Assembly: GCA_024688095.1 (NCBI GenBank)
Contig: JAILEJ010000254.1
Span: 1-13,586 of the forward strand
Direction of reading: 5' to 3'
Length of the DNA: 13,586 nucleotides
From: Butyrivibrio sp.
GTDB lineage: Bacteria > Bacillota > Clostridia > Lachnospirales > Lachnospiraceae
A program made the translations under genes and the position numbers. Each line of letters opens with the position of its first letter. Position 1 is the first letter of the stretch. Below, one piece after another: positions 1 to 8,018 of the stretch. The notes under the pieces were generated by a model. The model did no database searches. It was not told the origin of the DNA and saw only the letters and a list, made by a program, of their open reading frames with translations.

Positions 1-2574
1 AAGCTTCAGATACATGAGTACCGATTCAATAAGCTTAAAAACTGGGCAGAAGGTAAGGACGAAGAAGATCTTAATGATAAGGCCTTTGATTATTATAAGA
101 CTGAATTTGGTAAGGAAGAAGAAGTTAGTAAAGGAATGGAAAACAAGATAGAAGAGCTTGCATCAGAAGCAATAGCAACAAGGGAAGAGCTCAAGAAATT
201 CGAACTTTCCAGAATTACTGATATACAGAAAAAGAATCGTGAAGTTATAAGACAACTTATGGATTATATTGATGCGAGCGGTATAACAGATATGAATACC
301 CCAAATCAGAATCTTACTAATTATTACTATGAAATTGCTAAAAAAGATATAGATTATAGTCTGTCAGATTATGCTTCTGCGGATGATCTTATTCAGTATG
401 AGCGGGATAGGTTGGCAGAAGATAATGAAGACAGAAATCGAAGATTTTTTGCGCTTATTAATAAAATGGTAGAACTTAATATAACTGAAGATAAGAGAGA
501 TCAACCAGACAAAGAGTTTCTTGATTTTTATAAGAACTATAATGACTATGAAGGTTATGACGACTCTACCAGATGGCAGAGAATAAAAGGCAGTACTAAA
601 GTTAAATTTAAGGAGAAAAAAAATAAATATATAGGAAAGAGTCTGTTTAGAAGTCCATTGGAATTTGGCCTTGCAGATATAGATACCATAATTGCATATG
701 AAGAGTCTGAACTGGTCAGAGATGAAGATGCTTCAAAGGCATATATAGCGTTTAGGGAGATTGAAGCATATAAAACAAAGTATGAAAAAGAAACTGATGA
801 TAACGAAAAGGAAATTCTTCTGAATCGTGCAAAAGCAGTTCTTTTTGATGGAAGAACTATTAGTGATGTCCGAAAAGAAAGTTATAGATGGGCAACTGGC
901 CAGGAACTGTTAGATTATGAGCAGCAAAAAGTTGCTACTAATAAAAATGATCAGCTTAATAAAAGAACTACAATTAAGGATTTGTTAAAAGGTGTAGATT
1001 ATACAGGTTTAAAAGAGTATTTCATAAGTAATGAAAAACGAAAAGAGATAATAAAAGAAAATGTGAGTATTCCTACTATTATTATTTATGAGAATGGAAG
1101 GAAACATTATTACGAGGGAAAGAATAAAAAAGATAAAGCAAAAAAGCATGAGGACAGAGCAAAGTATCTTAGTCAGGAATATGATAAGGCAAATGAAATA
1201 AATGATCCTGAGATGAAAAAACTTCATATAGACAGAATAAGAGCAGATTATTTTAGTGGAAAAGCTGACTTTATTTCCAGAGAGAATGTGCAGAACGCAA
1301 GCGCTGTAAGTGGATTTCTTGATGGCGCTGTTAAAGGTAATTATATTGCAGATGATGAGGCTATAATAGAAGCTCTTAAGACGGAAATTGGTAAACAAAA
1401 GCATGTTAAGAATTTCCTGATATCAGATAATCATTATGAGCTTGAACAAAAGTTACTGAAATTACAGGAAGAAAAAGAGTCTGATGTTCATATGGTTGAA
1501 ATATATAAAGATGCAAGAGGAAGCCAGTTTAAGCATTTTCAGGAAGATTATGCCAGAAAAAACAGAAATCTTAAGAAAAGTGAAATTACCATGGAGCAAA
1601 TGTACAGATTTGCAGAAAGCAAGGCAAGAGAAACATCAACTCATTCATGGTATGTAAAAACGCGAAAAAAAGCCGCTGAGCTTGCAAAGTGGGGAATAAA
1701 TAAGGGCGCTGGCGCTGCAGCAGGTAAAGAACTGGATCTTATAGAACTGAAAGATGAAAAGGATAAGACTATTATGTCTACAGGAGGCCATTTAGAGAGA
1801 ATCCAAAGACTCAGGGAATTGAAAAACAGCGACGAATTTAAAGAGCTATCTAATGAAGAAAAAATTAAAAAGCTCCAGGATTTATATGAGAATCATCTTG
1901 GTGGAGGAAGGGGACTTACAAATTATGTAAATGAACATGCGGATGCCCTTGTGACTCCAAACATGATTCTTGAGTATGAAGATAGAAGACTTAAGGAAGA
2001 GTCCCAGAAGAGAATTGATCGTATTGAACTTTTGAAGAGTGGGAAGAAAGAGGAATACAGAGCTTTGGCCAAAAGAGATGGTAGTGGTTTTAAAGATACG
2101 ATCAAGAAGATTTCGAGCGTAGTTAATCCGTTTTTCAAGCTTGGTGCAGATAAAGCATTAAAAGATAAGAATATTTTAAAACCTATTGATCTTATTAATT
2201 TCCAGTACAAAGAGATGGACAGGTTAACAAAGAAATATTCTGAAAGATTTGCATTTCTTAGTGACAAGTCGCTTACTGATAAAGATGCATGGGAAGGATA
2301 CCGCGATAAATTCGGAGGAGGAAAAGCATTTCTTAAATTTAATGCCGGTAAACTTGAAGGCAAAAAGAATTTGATCAAGTCGACTCAGTTTGGTAGCGGA
2401 AGCTTCTCATACCAGAATCTTAGTGGCTTCGAAGAAGCACAGGCAGATATTTACAGGCAGAGATTAAAACGTGCAAATATGCAATTTACTCGATCTGCAA
2501 ATGAGAAAAAAGTTATTGAAGCAAAAATAAAGAAAATAAAAGAATCTATTGCTAGATTAAGGGAGGCAAAATGA
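1..2574 (+). CDS. Large charged helical repeat protein, 5'-truncated by the window edge
   Basis: The reading frame is open from base 1, so at least 857 residues are present and the true start lies outside. The first in-frame ATG, at 136, has only AAAGGA directly against it, with no proper spacing, and the 45 codons before it (from KLQIHEYRFNKL) have the same composition and motif as the rest. The protein is very rich in K, E, D, R and Y, has no signal peptide or membrane segment, and is predicted mostly alpha-helical. Counting from the ATG at 136, a degenerate motif of the type aliphatic-aliphatic-x-Tyr-Glu-x-x-x-Leu recurs near residues 84 (LIQYERDRL), 184 (IIAYEESEL), 258 (LLDYEQQKV), 611 (ILEYEDRRL) and 686 (LINFQYKEM). 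Gly-rich turns (LGGGRGL, FGGGKAF) precede some copies. I do not recognise the family. Possibilities are a cargo protein, scaffold or length-determining protein of the neighbouring eCIS-like locus; none is demonstrated. The stop overlaps the next start (ATGA), which suggests translational coupling. Confidence 0.85.
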   Translation, partial: KLQIHEYRFNKLKNWAEGKDEEDLNDKAFDYYKTEFGKEEEVSKGMENKIEELASEAIATREELKKFELSRITDIQKKNREVIRQLMDYIDASGITDMNTPNQNLTNYYYEIAKKDIDYSLSDYASADDLIQYERDRLAEDNEDRNRRFFALINKMVELNITEDKRDQPDKEFLDFYKNYNDYEGYDDSTRWQRIKGSTKVKFKEKKNKYIGKSLFRSPLEFGLADIDTIIAYEESELVRDEDASKAYIAFREIEAYKTKYEKETDDNEKEILLNRAKAVLFDGRTISDVRKESYRWATGQELLDYEQQKVATNKNDQLNKRTTIKDLLKGVDYTGLKEYFISNEKRKEIIKENVSIPTIIIYENGRKHYYEGKNKKDKAKKHEDRAKYLSQEYDKANEINDPEMKKLHIDRIRADYFSGKADFISRENVQNASAVSGFLDGAVKGNYIADDEAIIEALKTEIGKQKHVKNFLISDNHYELEQKLLKLQEEKESDVHMVEIYKDARGSQFKHFQEDYARKNRNLKKSEITMEQMYRFAESKARETSTHSWYVKTRKKAAELAKWGINKGAGAAAGKELDLIELKDEKDKTIMSTGGHLERIQRLRELKNSDEFKELSNEEKIKKLQDLYENHLGGGRGLTNYVNEHADALVTPNMILEYEDRRLKEESQKRIDRIELLKSGKKEEYRALAKRDGSGFKDTIKKISSVVNPFFKLGADKALKDKNILKPIDLINFQYKEMDRLTKKYSERFAFLSDKSLTDKDAWEGYRDKFGGGKAFLKFNAGKLEGKKNLIKSTQFGSGSFSYQNLSGFEEAQADIYRQRLKRANMQFTRSANEKKVIEAKIKKIKESIARLREAK

Positions 2575-3461
2575 CCAGGAATCAAAAAATTTTACTTATT
2601 ATTTCATGTATACTCTATGTTTTTGTAATCTATGGATTTTTTAGTTTTGATCTGTACCTTATTGTTGTACTTTTTGTACTTCATAGTATTGCAATTATTA
2701 TGTTTGCATACCTTGCTTACAATGATAAGGGTAATCCTGAGGAAATTGACAGATTACAGCAGGAAATCGGTATTATGAGAGCAGAGAATGCTGAGACTGT
2801 AAGGGATTGCGATAATAAGATTTCTGAAATGAAAAAAGAAGTTGAGAGAGCAGAAAATCAGTTACAGGATGAAAAAACAAGAAATGAAGGTCTTTTAAAG
2901 GAAATTGAAGAAAAGAAAAATGAAAGTGATGAAATGATAGCTTCAATAAATGAAAAGGCCTCAATCAGTTCGTTTCTTCCTGAGATTGATGATGAAGATG
3001 AAAAGAGCGAAGTTGATATTATTGAAGTTGCAAAACGTGTAGCGGATGAGCTTTCAGAAGCGGCTCGCAAGGCAAAAATGCAGATCAATATATCGACATC
3101 AGAAGGCGCTTTAAAAGTTAAAGCAAGTGAAAAGCGTATAGTAATTTTGTTTAGAAATATTATTGATAATTCTATTAAGTATATGAATCAGGAAGGAATC
3201 CTTGTAATTACTATTTCAGCTATAAATGACGATATATTTATAGTGCTAAAGGATAGTGGTAAAGGACTTGCAGAGTCTGAAACAAAACATATATTTGAAC
3301 TTAATTATCAGGGCTCAAACCGTATAAGCGGTAACGGACTTGGACTTACTCAGGCAAAGGCAATAGTTGACTATTATGGCGGAAATATTTATGCAAGAAG
3401 CAGTGAAGGAAAAGGTATGGGTATTTATATCCAGCTTCCAACAAGTGCAGCAGCTAATTAA
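2571..3461 (+). CDS. Membrane-anchored coiled-coil protein with histidine-kinase-type ATPase domain, lacking a phosphoacceptor domain
   Basis: Two hydrophobic helices span residues about 7-25 and 28-49. They are followed by a charged coiled coil (about 57-128), an acidic spacer (137-147) and a GHKL/HATPase_c domain (about 150-292). The ATP-binding boxes are clear: N box with NIIDNSIKY (196-204), G1 box DSGKGLAES (228-236), F box HIFELNYQG (240-248) and G2 box GNGLGLTQA (254-262), ending in a typical GxGIYIQLP strand. No HisKA/DHp helix with an H-E/D-x-x motif is present; the only histidine before the ATPase domain is in the membrane segment. It may therefore bind or hydrolyse ATP, or act as a partner-switching or scaffold kinase, without classical autophosphorylation. 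No response regulator gene is nearby, but an ECF-type sigma factor lies 4.6 kb downstream. The start overlaps the preceding stop by 4 bases, with GGGAGG at 2561-2566 as the ribosome binding site. Being a divergent histidine kinase is the main alternative. Confidence 0.9.
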   Translation: MTRNQKILLIISCILYVFVIYGFFSFDLYLIVVLFVLHSIAIIMFAYLAYNDKGNPEEIDRLQQEIGIMRAENAETVRDCDNKISEMKKEVERAENQLQDEKTRNEGLLKEIEEKKNESDEMIASINEKASISSFLPEIDDEDEKSEVDIIEVAKRVADELSEAARKAKMQINISTSEGALKVKASEKRIVILFRNIIDNSIKYMNQEGILVITISAINDDIFIVLKDSGKGLAESETKHIFELNYQGSNRISGNGLGLTQAKAIVDYYGGNIYARSSEGKGMGIYIQLPTSAAAN

Positions 3462-3487
3462 ACTTTAGGTTATGTGGAGAGAGTCGG

Positions 3488-4153
3488 ATGAAAAAAAATT
3501 CTAATTATATGATTTTCATGTTGTTGTTTTACATTATTGTAGCTTTTTTTGCATTTGCTTTTTTAAGTGGAGACTATTCGATATTTAATAGAAGACATGC
3601 GAATGTACAGGCTCCAATGGCAGAAACTGTGGTTGGGAATTCTAATTCCGCTTCTGAAAAATCTGAGGATGTATCAAATATTGCGGCATCCGAATCATCA
3701 GAAGAAGTTGAAACAGAGGAAGCAGATGAAGAAGAGGCAACAGAAGAAATAGAGGAAGAAATAGAAGCAACAGAAGAAGATAGTGCTTCTGAAGAGTCAA
3801 GTGCAGACATTTTGGAAGAAGACGTGGAAGAAGATCTTGAAGCTGAAGAAGATGAGGCAGAGGTTGTTTACTATGCATATGATACAAATCATACTCAGAA
3901 CAAACTAAGAGTAAGAGATAATCCAGATCTTTCTGCAAATGTTCTTGAGAAACTGAATCAGAAATCCAGTGGTTATATACTTGAATATGGAGATGACTGG
4001 TGTAAGGTTGTTACTTCTAATAATACAGTAGGATATTGTTCTACAGAATTTCTTGATATTAGAAAAGTAACAGAAGAGGAATTCCCAGAAGAATACAGAG
4101 AATTAGTTACAACAACTACTGAAGATGACGTAAAGGAATATACAGTAGGATAA
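3488..4153 (+). CDS. Membrane-anchored acidic-stalk protein with C-terminal bacterial SH3 domain
   Basis: This 221-residue protein has a short Lys-containing N-terminus and one strong hydrophobic helix (about 7-27) with no evident signal-peptidase site, so it is probably an N-in/C-out anchor. A Ser/Glu-rich, strongly acidic stalk follows (about 55-126), then an SH3_3-like domain (about 125-192). The domain shows the LRVRDNP start (R140-V-R-D-N-P), a middle strand ending in GDDWCKV, and the GYCSTEFL ending, matching the usual 'LNVRsGPs...W.kV...G.tGYv.s.yL' layout. Two cysteines, C172 and C184, lie on strands that would be close and could form a disulfide. Bacterial SH3 domains often bind peptidoglycan or peptides, so a wall-facing role is likely; the ligand is unknown. 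A GGAGAGAG ribosome binding site (3476-3483) supports the start. The gene sits 26 bp after the ATPase gene, probably in the same operon. Confidence 0.88.
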   Translation: MKKNSNYMIFMLLFYIIVAFFAFAFLSGDYSIFNRRHANVQAPMAETVVGNSNSASEKSEDVSNIAASESSEEVETEEADEEEATEEIEEEIEATEEDSASEESSADILEEDVEEDLEAEEDEAEVVYYAYDTNHTQNKLRVRDNPDLSANVLEKLNQKSSGYILEYGDDWCKVVTSNNTVGYCSTEFLDIRKVTEEEFPEEYRELVTTTTEDDVKEYTVG

Positions 4154-4187
4154 AAAATGTTTTTATGATTTTTTGTGAGGTAGGTCT

Positions 4188-7100
4188 ATGAATAACAGAT
4201 TTAAGAAGCTTAACAGAAAGGCAAGACGCGCATTTGCATCATTATTGTCTATAGCGGTTATATGTACGACAACGGGAATAGGTACTATTTTTGCAGAAGC
4301 ATATGAGACTATAGAGGATACATCAGCAGCTACAGATGCTTCATCAGATAGCGACAGTACGGGAGCCTTAGATGAAACAGCTTCTAATAGTGCAAGTGCT
4401 ATAAGTTCTGAAGATACCTTATATGAGACTGGAGAAACAGATACATTAGAAGAAACAGATATTTCAGAAGATGCATATAATGATTCTTTGGATTATGTTT
4501 CAAAAGTTCAAAATGATGAAGAGGAATCTGATGACTATAATTCTGTAAGTGGAAATGATATAGATTCTATACTGGATGACGAGATATCTGATGATTCAGA
4601 TACTACTTCAGAAAATGATGAAAATGATGATTCGATATCAGAAGATGAAGCCATAAATCAGCTTAAGGATATGTCAGGGGATGAACTTGATGACCTTATG
4701 GGTGATCTTTCTGATGAACAGAAAGAAGCATTATATGATTATATAGGAATCGAAAATTTATATGATTCAGATGAAATCGAAGAAACAGACTTGGCTGAAT
4801 CTGAAGAGATTGAACTTGAAGGGTATGTACTTAATTCATCGACTACTCTTCTTGATGAGGTTTCGGTAGATGCTGTTAATGTTACTTATGATGGTTCGTC
4901 TCATGAACTTGTTCAGATGAATAATCTGGATACATCTCTTTATAATGTAATATATACACTGAATGGATCAACATCTACAAGTATTCCACAAAAGACCAAT
5001 GCGGGCACATACTCTGTTGATGTAAAAGTATATAGTATTGCAGACAATACAAGAACGGCAGAAACTACTGTTACAAGTACTATTAGTGGAAAAACAATTA
5101 CTTCAGATATGATAACTCTTTCGACATCTGATGGAAGTGATTACGAATTTTTATGGACTGGAAGTGCTGTTGAACCTGTAGTAACAGTAACAGATACTGT
5201 TAATGGAGAAAGCGTTACACTTAGCCAGGGTAGTGATTATACTGTGGCTTATTCAAATAATGTAGATAAGGCGACAACAACAAGTGGAACACCTCCAACA
5301 GTTACTGTAACAGGAACTGGAAATTATAGTGGCACAGCTACAAAACTTTTTAATATAGGAAGTCAGATTACTTTATCATCTATATCTGCAACTTTCTATT
5401 CTGGAATATATGATCACAATACTCATCCTGTTTGCTCGGATGTAACTTATGATTCATCTGAAGTTGATCAGGTTACATATGTTCTTGATGATGGTGCAGA
5501 GACGACCGTTGTTCCTACAGTTACTGATGCAGGAACATATAAGGTTACTGTTAAGTATTATGGTATAGGTTCTGGAAGTACTGTATATTGTGATACTTCA
5601 AAAACAGATTATTGTATTATTTCATCAAAAGGTCTTGATAATGATGATATAACTGTATCTATGGAAAGCTCATATGCGTATACAGGTACAGATGTTACTC
5701 CTGTAGTTACTGTTACAGATGGCAGTTATACACTTACTTCTGGTGTTGATTATACAGTTACCTATTCAAATAATATAAAAGCAGCTCAGGCATCTGATAC
5801 AAATGCGCCTACAATCACAATTACTGGAATGGGTAATTATAAAAATGAAATTACAAGGAATTTTTCAATTGTAGATTATTCTGAAGAAATAGAAATATGG
5901 TATAACAATAAGTCAACCAAACAGGACTGGTATACCAAGGATGTTACTATTATGGCGCCAGGATACACTATGAGTACCAGCACAGATGGAGAGTTTGTAG
6001 ATTCCTATACCATAACAGGAGAAGGTATTGGCGTTGGAGCAAATCTTTATTTTAAAAATGATTCAACATCTACAGTATCACCAGCAATAGCGGTTTCTGT
6101 GAATATAGATTCTACGGCTCCTACAGGATCTATAAAAGCCGGTGATTATATGAGCGAAGAACTTAATGAGTCATATGACCTTGCATACTACACCAAGGAT
6201 AAGGACACGATTAAGATTTCATCAAGTGATAATTTATCAGGAATAGATACGGTTGAATATTATATAGGAAAAAAACTATATGCTTCTGGCAGCGCGATTG
6301 AAAAAGCTGTAGGAGATAGCTGGACTACTTATGATAAAGATAATAAGCCTAAAATTAATGTTGATTCAAGCAGCTTTATATATGCAAAAATCGTGGATGT
6401 TGCAGGAAATAAGACATATATATCTTCTCAGGGTATATTGAATGATACTCAGGCACCAACAGTTTCATCTGTTACAGAAACTCTGCATGGAGAAAATATG
6501 CTTGTTGCAGTTGCAGCATCAGATGATCTTACAGGTGTTGAGAAATATTATCTTTCATATTTTAAATCATCAGATGATCCTGGACAGATGAGCAGCTCTG
6601 AAGTTGTAGCTGGTGAAAACAGTGCAATTGAAGGCTTGTTTTCTATACCGGCATTAACTGATACAACTTATGTTTATTATGCAGTTGCCGTGGACGGAGT
6701 AGGAAATGTAAGTGATGTTTATAAAAAAGAGGGTTCAAAGAAGGGAACAGGATCAAGTGATTCTTCATCAGAATCTTCATCTGGTTCTTCATCAAAATCC
6801 TCTTCATCGTCGTCTGGCAGTCAGGGACTTACTCCAGTACCTAACGGAATAGCAGGAGGTTCTTCGGGAAGTACTTCGGGCAAAAACACAAATACTGGAA
6901 GCAAGACAGAAAATATAGGAATTACTGAATCTGGAAAAAATGCATCTACAACTTCAGGAGGAACTGCAAGTGGAAGTAAGGGTGATGCTATCAAAATTAC
7001 AGATTCGGATTCAAATACAACTACTACATCAAATATTTCTGACAGAGTAATAACCAGAGATCCATATATTACTGATGCTACAGGTGAAGTACATATAGGT

Positions 7101-7847
7101 AAGGCGTTGACATCTGGTTGGGATTCAATTACAAGTGAAATAGTAGGTGCCAAAGATGGTACAAGTATAGATGTAGATATGAGTGGAACAAGTATAGTTC
7201 CGGTTAGAACATTACAGGCTTTAAAAGCTAAAGATGTGCAGATTACACTTGATATGCCAGATGACTATAAATGGACAATAAATGGTAAGACTATAGATAC
7301 ACTTCCGGCTGAAGATATTGATCTTAGTATAGTAAGTGGAAGTAAAAATATTCCATCAACACTTTTGAATGAGTTGGCTGATGTATATCCTCATTATGAC
7401 TTCGAAATAAAACATGATGGAGAATTTGGATTTACAGCTACTTTAACAGTAAATGTTGACAGTTCTAATGCTGGAATGTATGGAAATCTGTTCTATTACA
7501 ATGTAGATAAGGGACAGCTTGAACTTGTAGATAGTACGAAGGTAAATGAAGATGGAATAGTGTCTTATGAGATGACACATGCATCTGATTATACAGTCAT
7601 AATAAAGCCTGTTTCAATGGAAGAATTGGCTTCTGCAGAAAACACAGAATATACTACAACCGGCACAATTACAGAGTATACAGCAGATACAATAACCTCA
7701 ACAGGAGTTATTACGGGGCAGGGGAAGTTTACAGGCCTTCGAAACTGGCTGTTTATGATAGCTCTGATAAGTGTGGTTTTGGGAATTATTATACTTTTTA
7801 TACCAAGTTTGCAGAATGAAACTGACGAATTTTTTGACAAAATGTAA
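4188..7847 (+). CDS. Large secreted surface protein with tandem MBG/Ig-like repeats and C-terminal membrane anchor
   Basis: The 1219-residue protein starts with a signal peptide: basic residues 4-14, hydrophobic core about 16-34, likely cleavage after AEA at 36-38. A long D/E/S/T-rich segment (about 40-212) follows, then beta-rich modules. A pair consisting of an MBG/YDG-like domain (about 226-300, ending NAGTYSVDVKVY) and an Ig-like domain ending GTGNYSGT (about 302-390) is repeated at about 396-480 (DAGTYKVTVKYY) and 483-562 (GMGNYKNE). Further Ig-like modules appear at about 570-640, 643-757 (STAPTGSI, VAGNKTYI) and 758-843 (TQAPTVSS, DGVGNVSDV). A Ser/Gly/Thr-rich linker (about 846-945), a C-terminal beta domain (about 960-1140), one transmembrane helix (about 1184-1206) and a short acidic tail complete it. 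No LPXTG sortase motif is visible, so anchoring is by the membrane helix. GTGAGGTAGG (4175-4184) is the ribosome binding site. Adhesin, wall-spanning scaffold or receptor roles are all possible. Confidence 0.9.
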   Translation: MNNRFKKLNRKARRAFASLLSIAVICTTTGIGTIFAEAYETIEDTSAATDASSDSDSTGALDETASNSASAISSEDTLYETGETDTLEETDISEDAYNDSLDYVSKVQNDEEESDDYNSVSGNDIDSILDDEISDDSDTTSENDENDDSISEDEAINQLKDMSGDELDDLMGDLSDEQKEALYDYIGIENLYDSDEIEETDLAESEEIELEGYVLNSSTTLLDEVSVDAVNVTYDGSSHELVQMNNLDTSLYNVIYTLNGSTSTSIPQKTNAGTYSVDVKVYSIADNTRTAETTVTSTISGKTITSDMITLSTSDGSDYEFLWTGSAVEPVVTVTDTVNGESVTLSQGSDYTVAYSNNVDKATTTSGTPPTVTVTGTGNYSGTATKLFNIGSQITLSSISATFYSGIYDHNTHPVCSDVTYDSSEVDQVTYVLDDGAETTVVPTVTDAGTYKVTVKYYGIGSGSTVYCDTSKTDYCIISSKGLDNDDITVSMESSYAYTGTDVTPVVTVTDGSYTLTSGVDYTVTYSNNIKAAQASDTNAPTITITGMGNYKNEITRNFSIVDYSEEIEIWYNNKSTKQDWYTKDVTIMAPGYTMSTSTDGEFVDSYTITGEGIGVGANLYFKNDSTSTVSPAIAVSVNIDSTAPTGSIKAGDYMSEELNESYDLAYYTKDKDTIKISSSDNLSGIDTVEYYIGKKLYASGSAIEKAVGDSWTTYDKDNKPKINVDSSSFIYAKIVDVAGNKTYISSQGILNDTQAPTVSSVTETLHGENMLVAVAASDDLTGVEKYYLSYFKSSDDPGQMSSSEVVAGENSAIEGLFSIPALTDTTYVYYAVAVDGVGNVSDVYKKEGSKKGTGSSDSSSESSSGSSSKSSSSSSGSQGLTPVPNGIAGGSSGSTSGKNTNTGSKTENIGITESGKNASTTSGGTASGSKGDAIKITDSDSNTTTTSNISDRVITRDPYITDATGEVHIGKALTSGWDSITSEIVGAKDGTSIDVDMSGTSIVPVRTLQALKAKDVQITLDMPDDYKWTINGKTIDTLPAEDIDLSIVSGSKNIPSTLLNELADVYPHYDFEIKHDGEFGFTATLTVNVDSSNAGMYGNLFYYNVDKGQLELVDSTKVNEDGIVSYEMTHASDYTVIIKPVSMEELASAENTEYTTTGTITEYTADTITSTGVITGQGKFTGLRNWLFMIALISVVLGIIILFIPSLQNETDEFFDKM

Positions 7848-7945
7848 AATAGTTTAATAATAAATCAAAAAGCAAGGCAAAATTCACAAACGGCAGCTGA
7901 AATATGATAGAAAATACGGAACTTTGACAAATTTTTTTCGGGTAA

Positions 7946-7975
7946 TTGACCACCTCGTTGGACTTGTATTATAAT
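7946..7975 (+). promoter_or_regulatory. Predicted sigma-A-type promoter for the sigma factor gene and downstream genes
   Basis: A TTGACC -35 box (7946-7951), an 18-base spacer and a perfect TATAAT -10 box (7970-7975) lie 43 bases before the sigma factor start codon. Transcription would begin near 7982. A perfect TTGACA also occurs at 7924-7929 but has no well-placed -10 box. This is the best promoter I can see by eye in the window and could drive the genes from 8019 onward as a unit. Confidence 0.65.
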
Positions 7976-8000
7976 ATTTTAGTATATTGATGAACCAAAG

Positions 8001-8008
8001 AGGGGGGG
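8001..8008 (+). promoter_or_regulatory. Unusually G-rich ribosome binding site of the sigma factor gene
   Basis: AGGGGGGG lies 10 bases before the ATG at 8019. It is the only strong Shine-Dalgarno candidate for this start. The seven-G run is atypical and could be prone to slippage or length variation, which might alter sigma factor translation; that consequence is inference. Confidence 0.6.
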
Positions 8009-8018
8009 ATTCTTTATA

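Larger units (their letters stand above)
7848..8018. other. Only sizeable intergenic region; no convincing terminator
   Basis: This 171-bp gap separates the envelope-protein genes from the sigma factor/ATPase genes. It holds the predicted promoter, a T7 run at 7932-7938 and a G7 run in the ribosome binding site. I see no GC-rich stem followed by a T run after the stop at 7847, so read-through from upstream is possible. No small ORF with a ribosome binding site or RNA gene is apparent. Confidence 0.7.

Noticed and set aside
1..6. AAGCTT (HindIII site) exactly at the window start
   Set aside because: Probably chance or a cloning/window boundary; AAGCTT also occurs elsewhere in this AT-rich sequence and has no biological meaning here.
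3574..3938. Open frames on the minus strand and in +3 across the Glu-rich stalk
   Set aside because: They are by-products of GAA/GAG-rich coding sequence (poly-Ser/Leu shadows) with no ribosome binding site or plausible protein composition.
4151..4174. TAAAAA/TTTTTA inverted repeat followed by a T run after the SH3 gene
   Set aside because: The stem is only A/T pairs with a three-base loop, too weak for an intrinsic terminator, and the next gene's ribosome binding site follows at once.
7582..7847. LPXTG-type sortase signal at the C-terminus of the surface protein
   Set aside because: A hydrophobic helix and short tail are present, but I find no LPXTG-like pentapeptide and the tail is acidic rather than basic.
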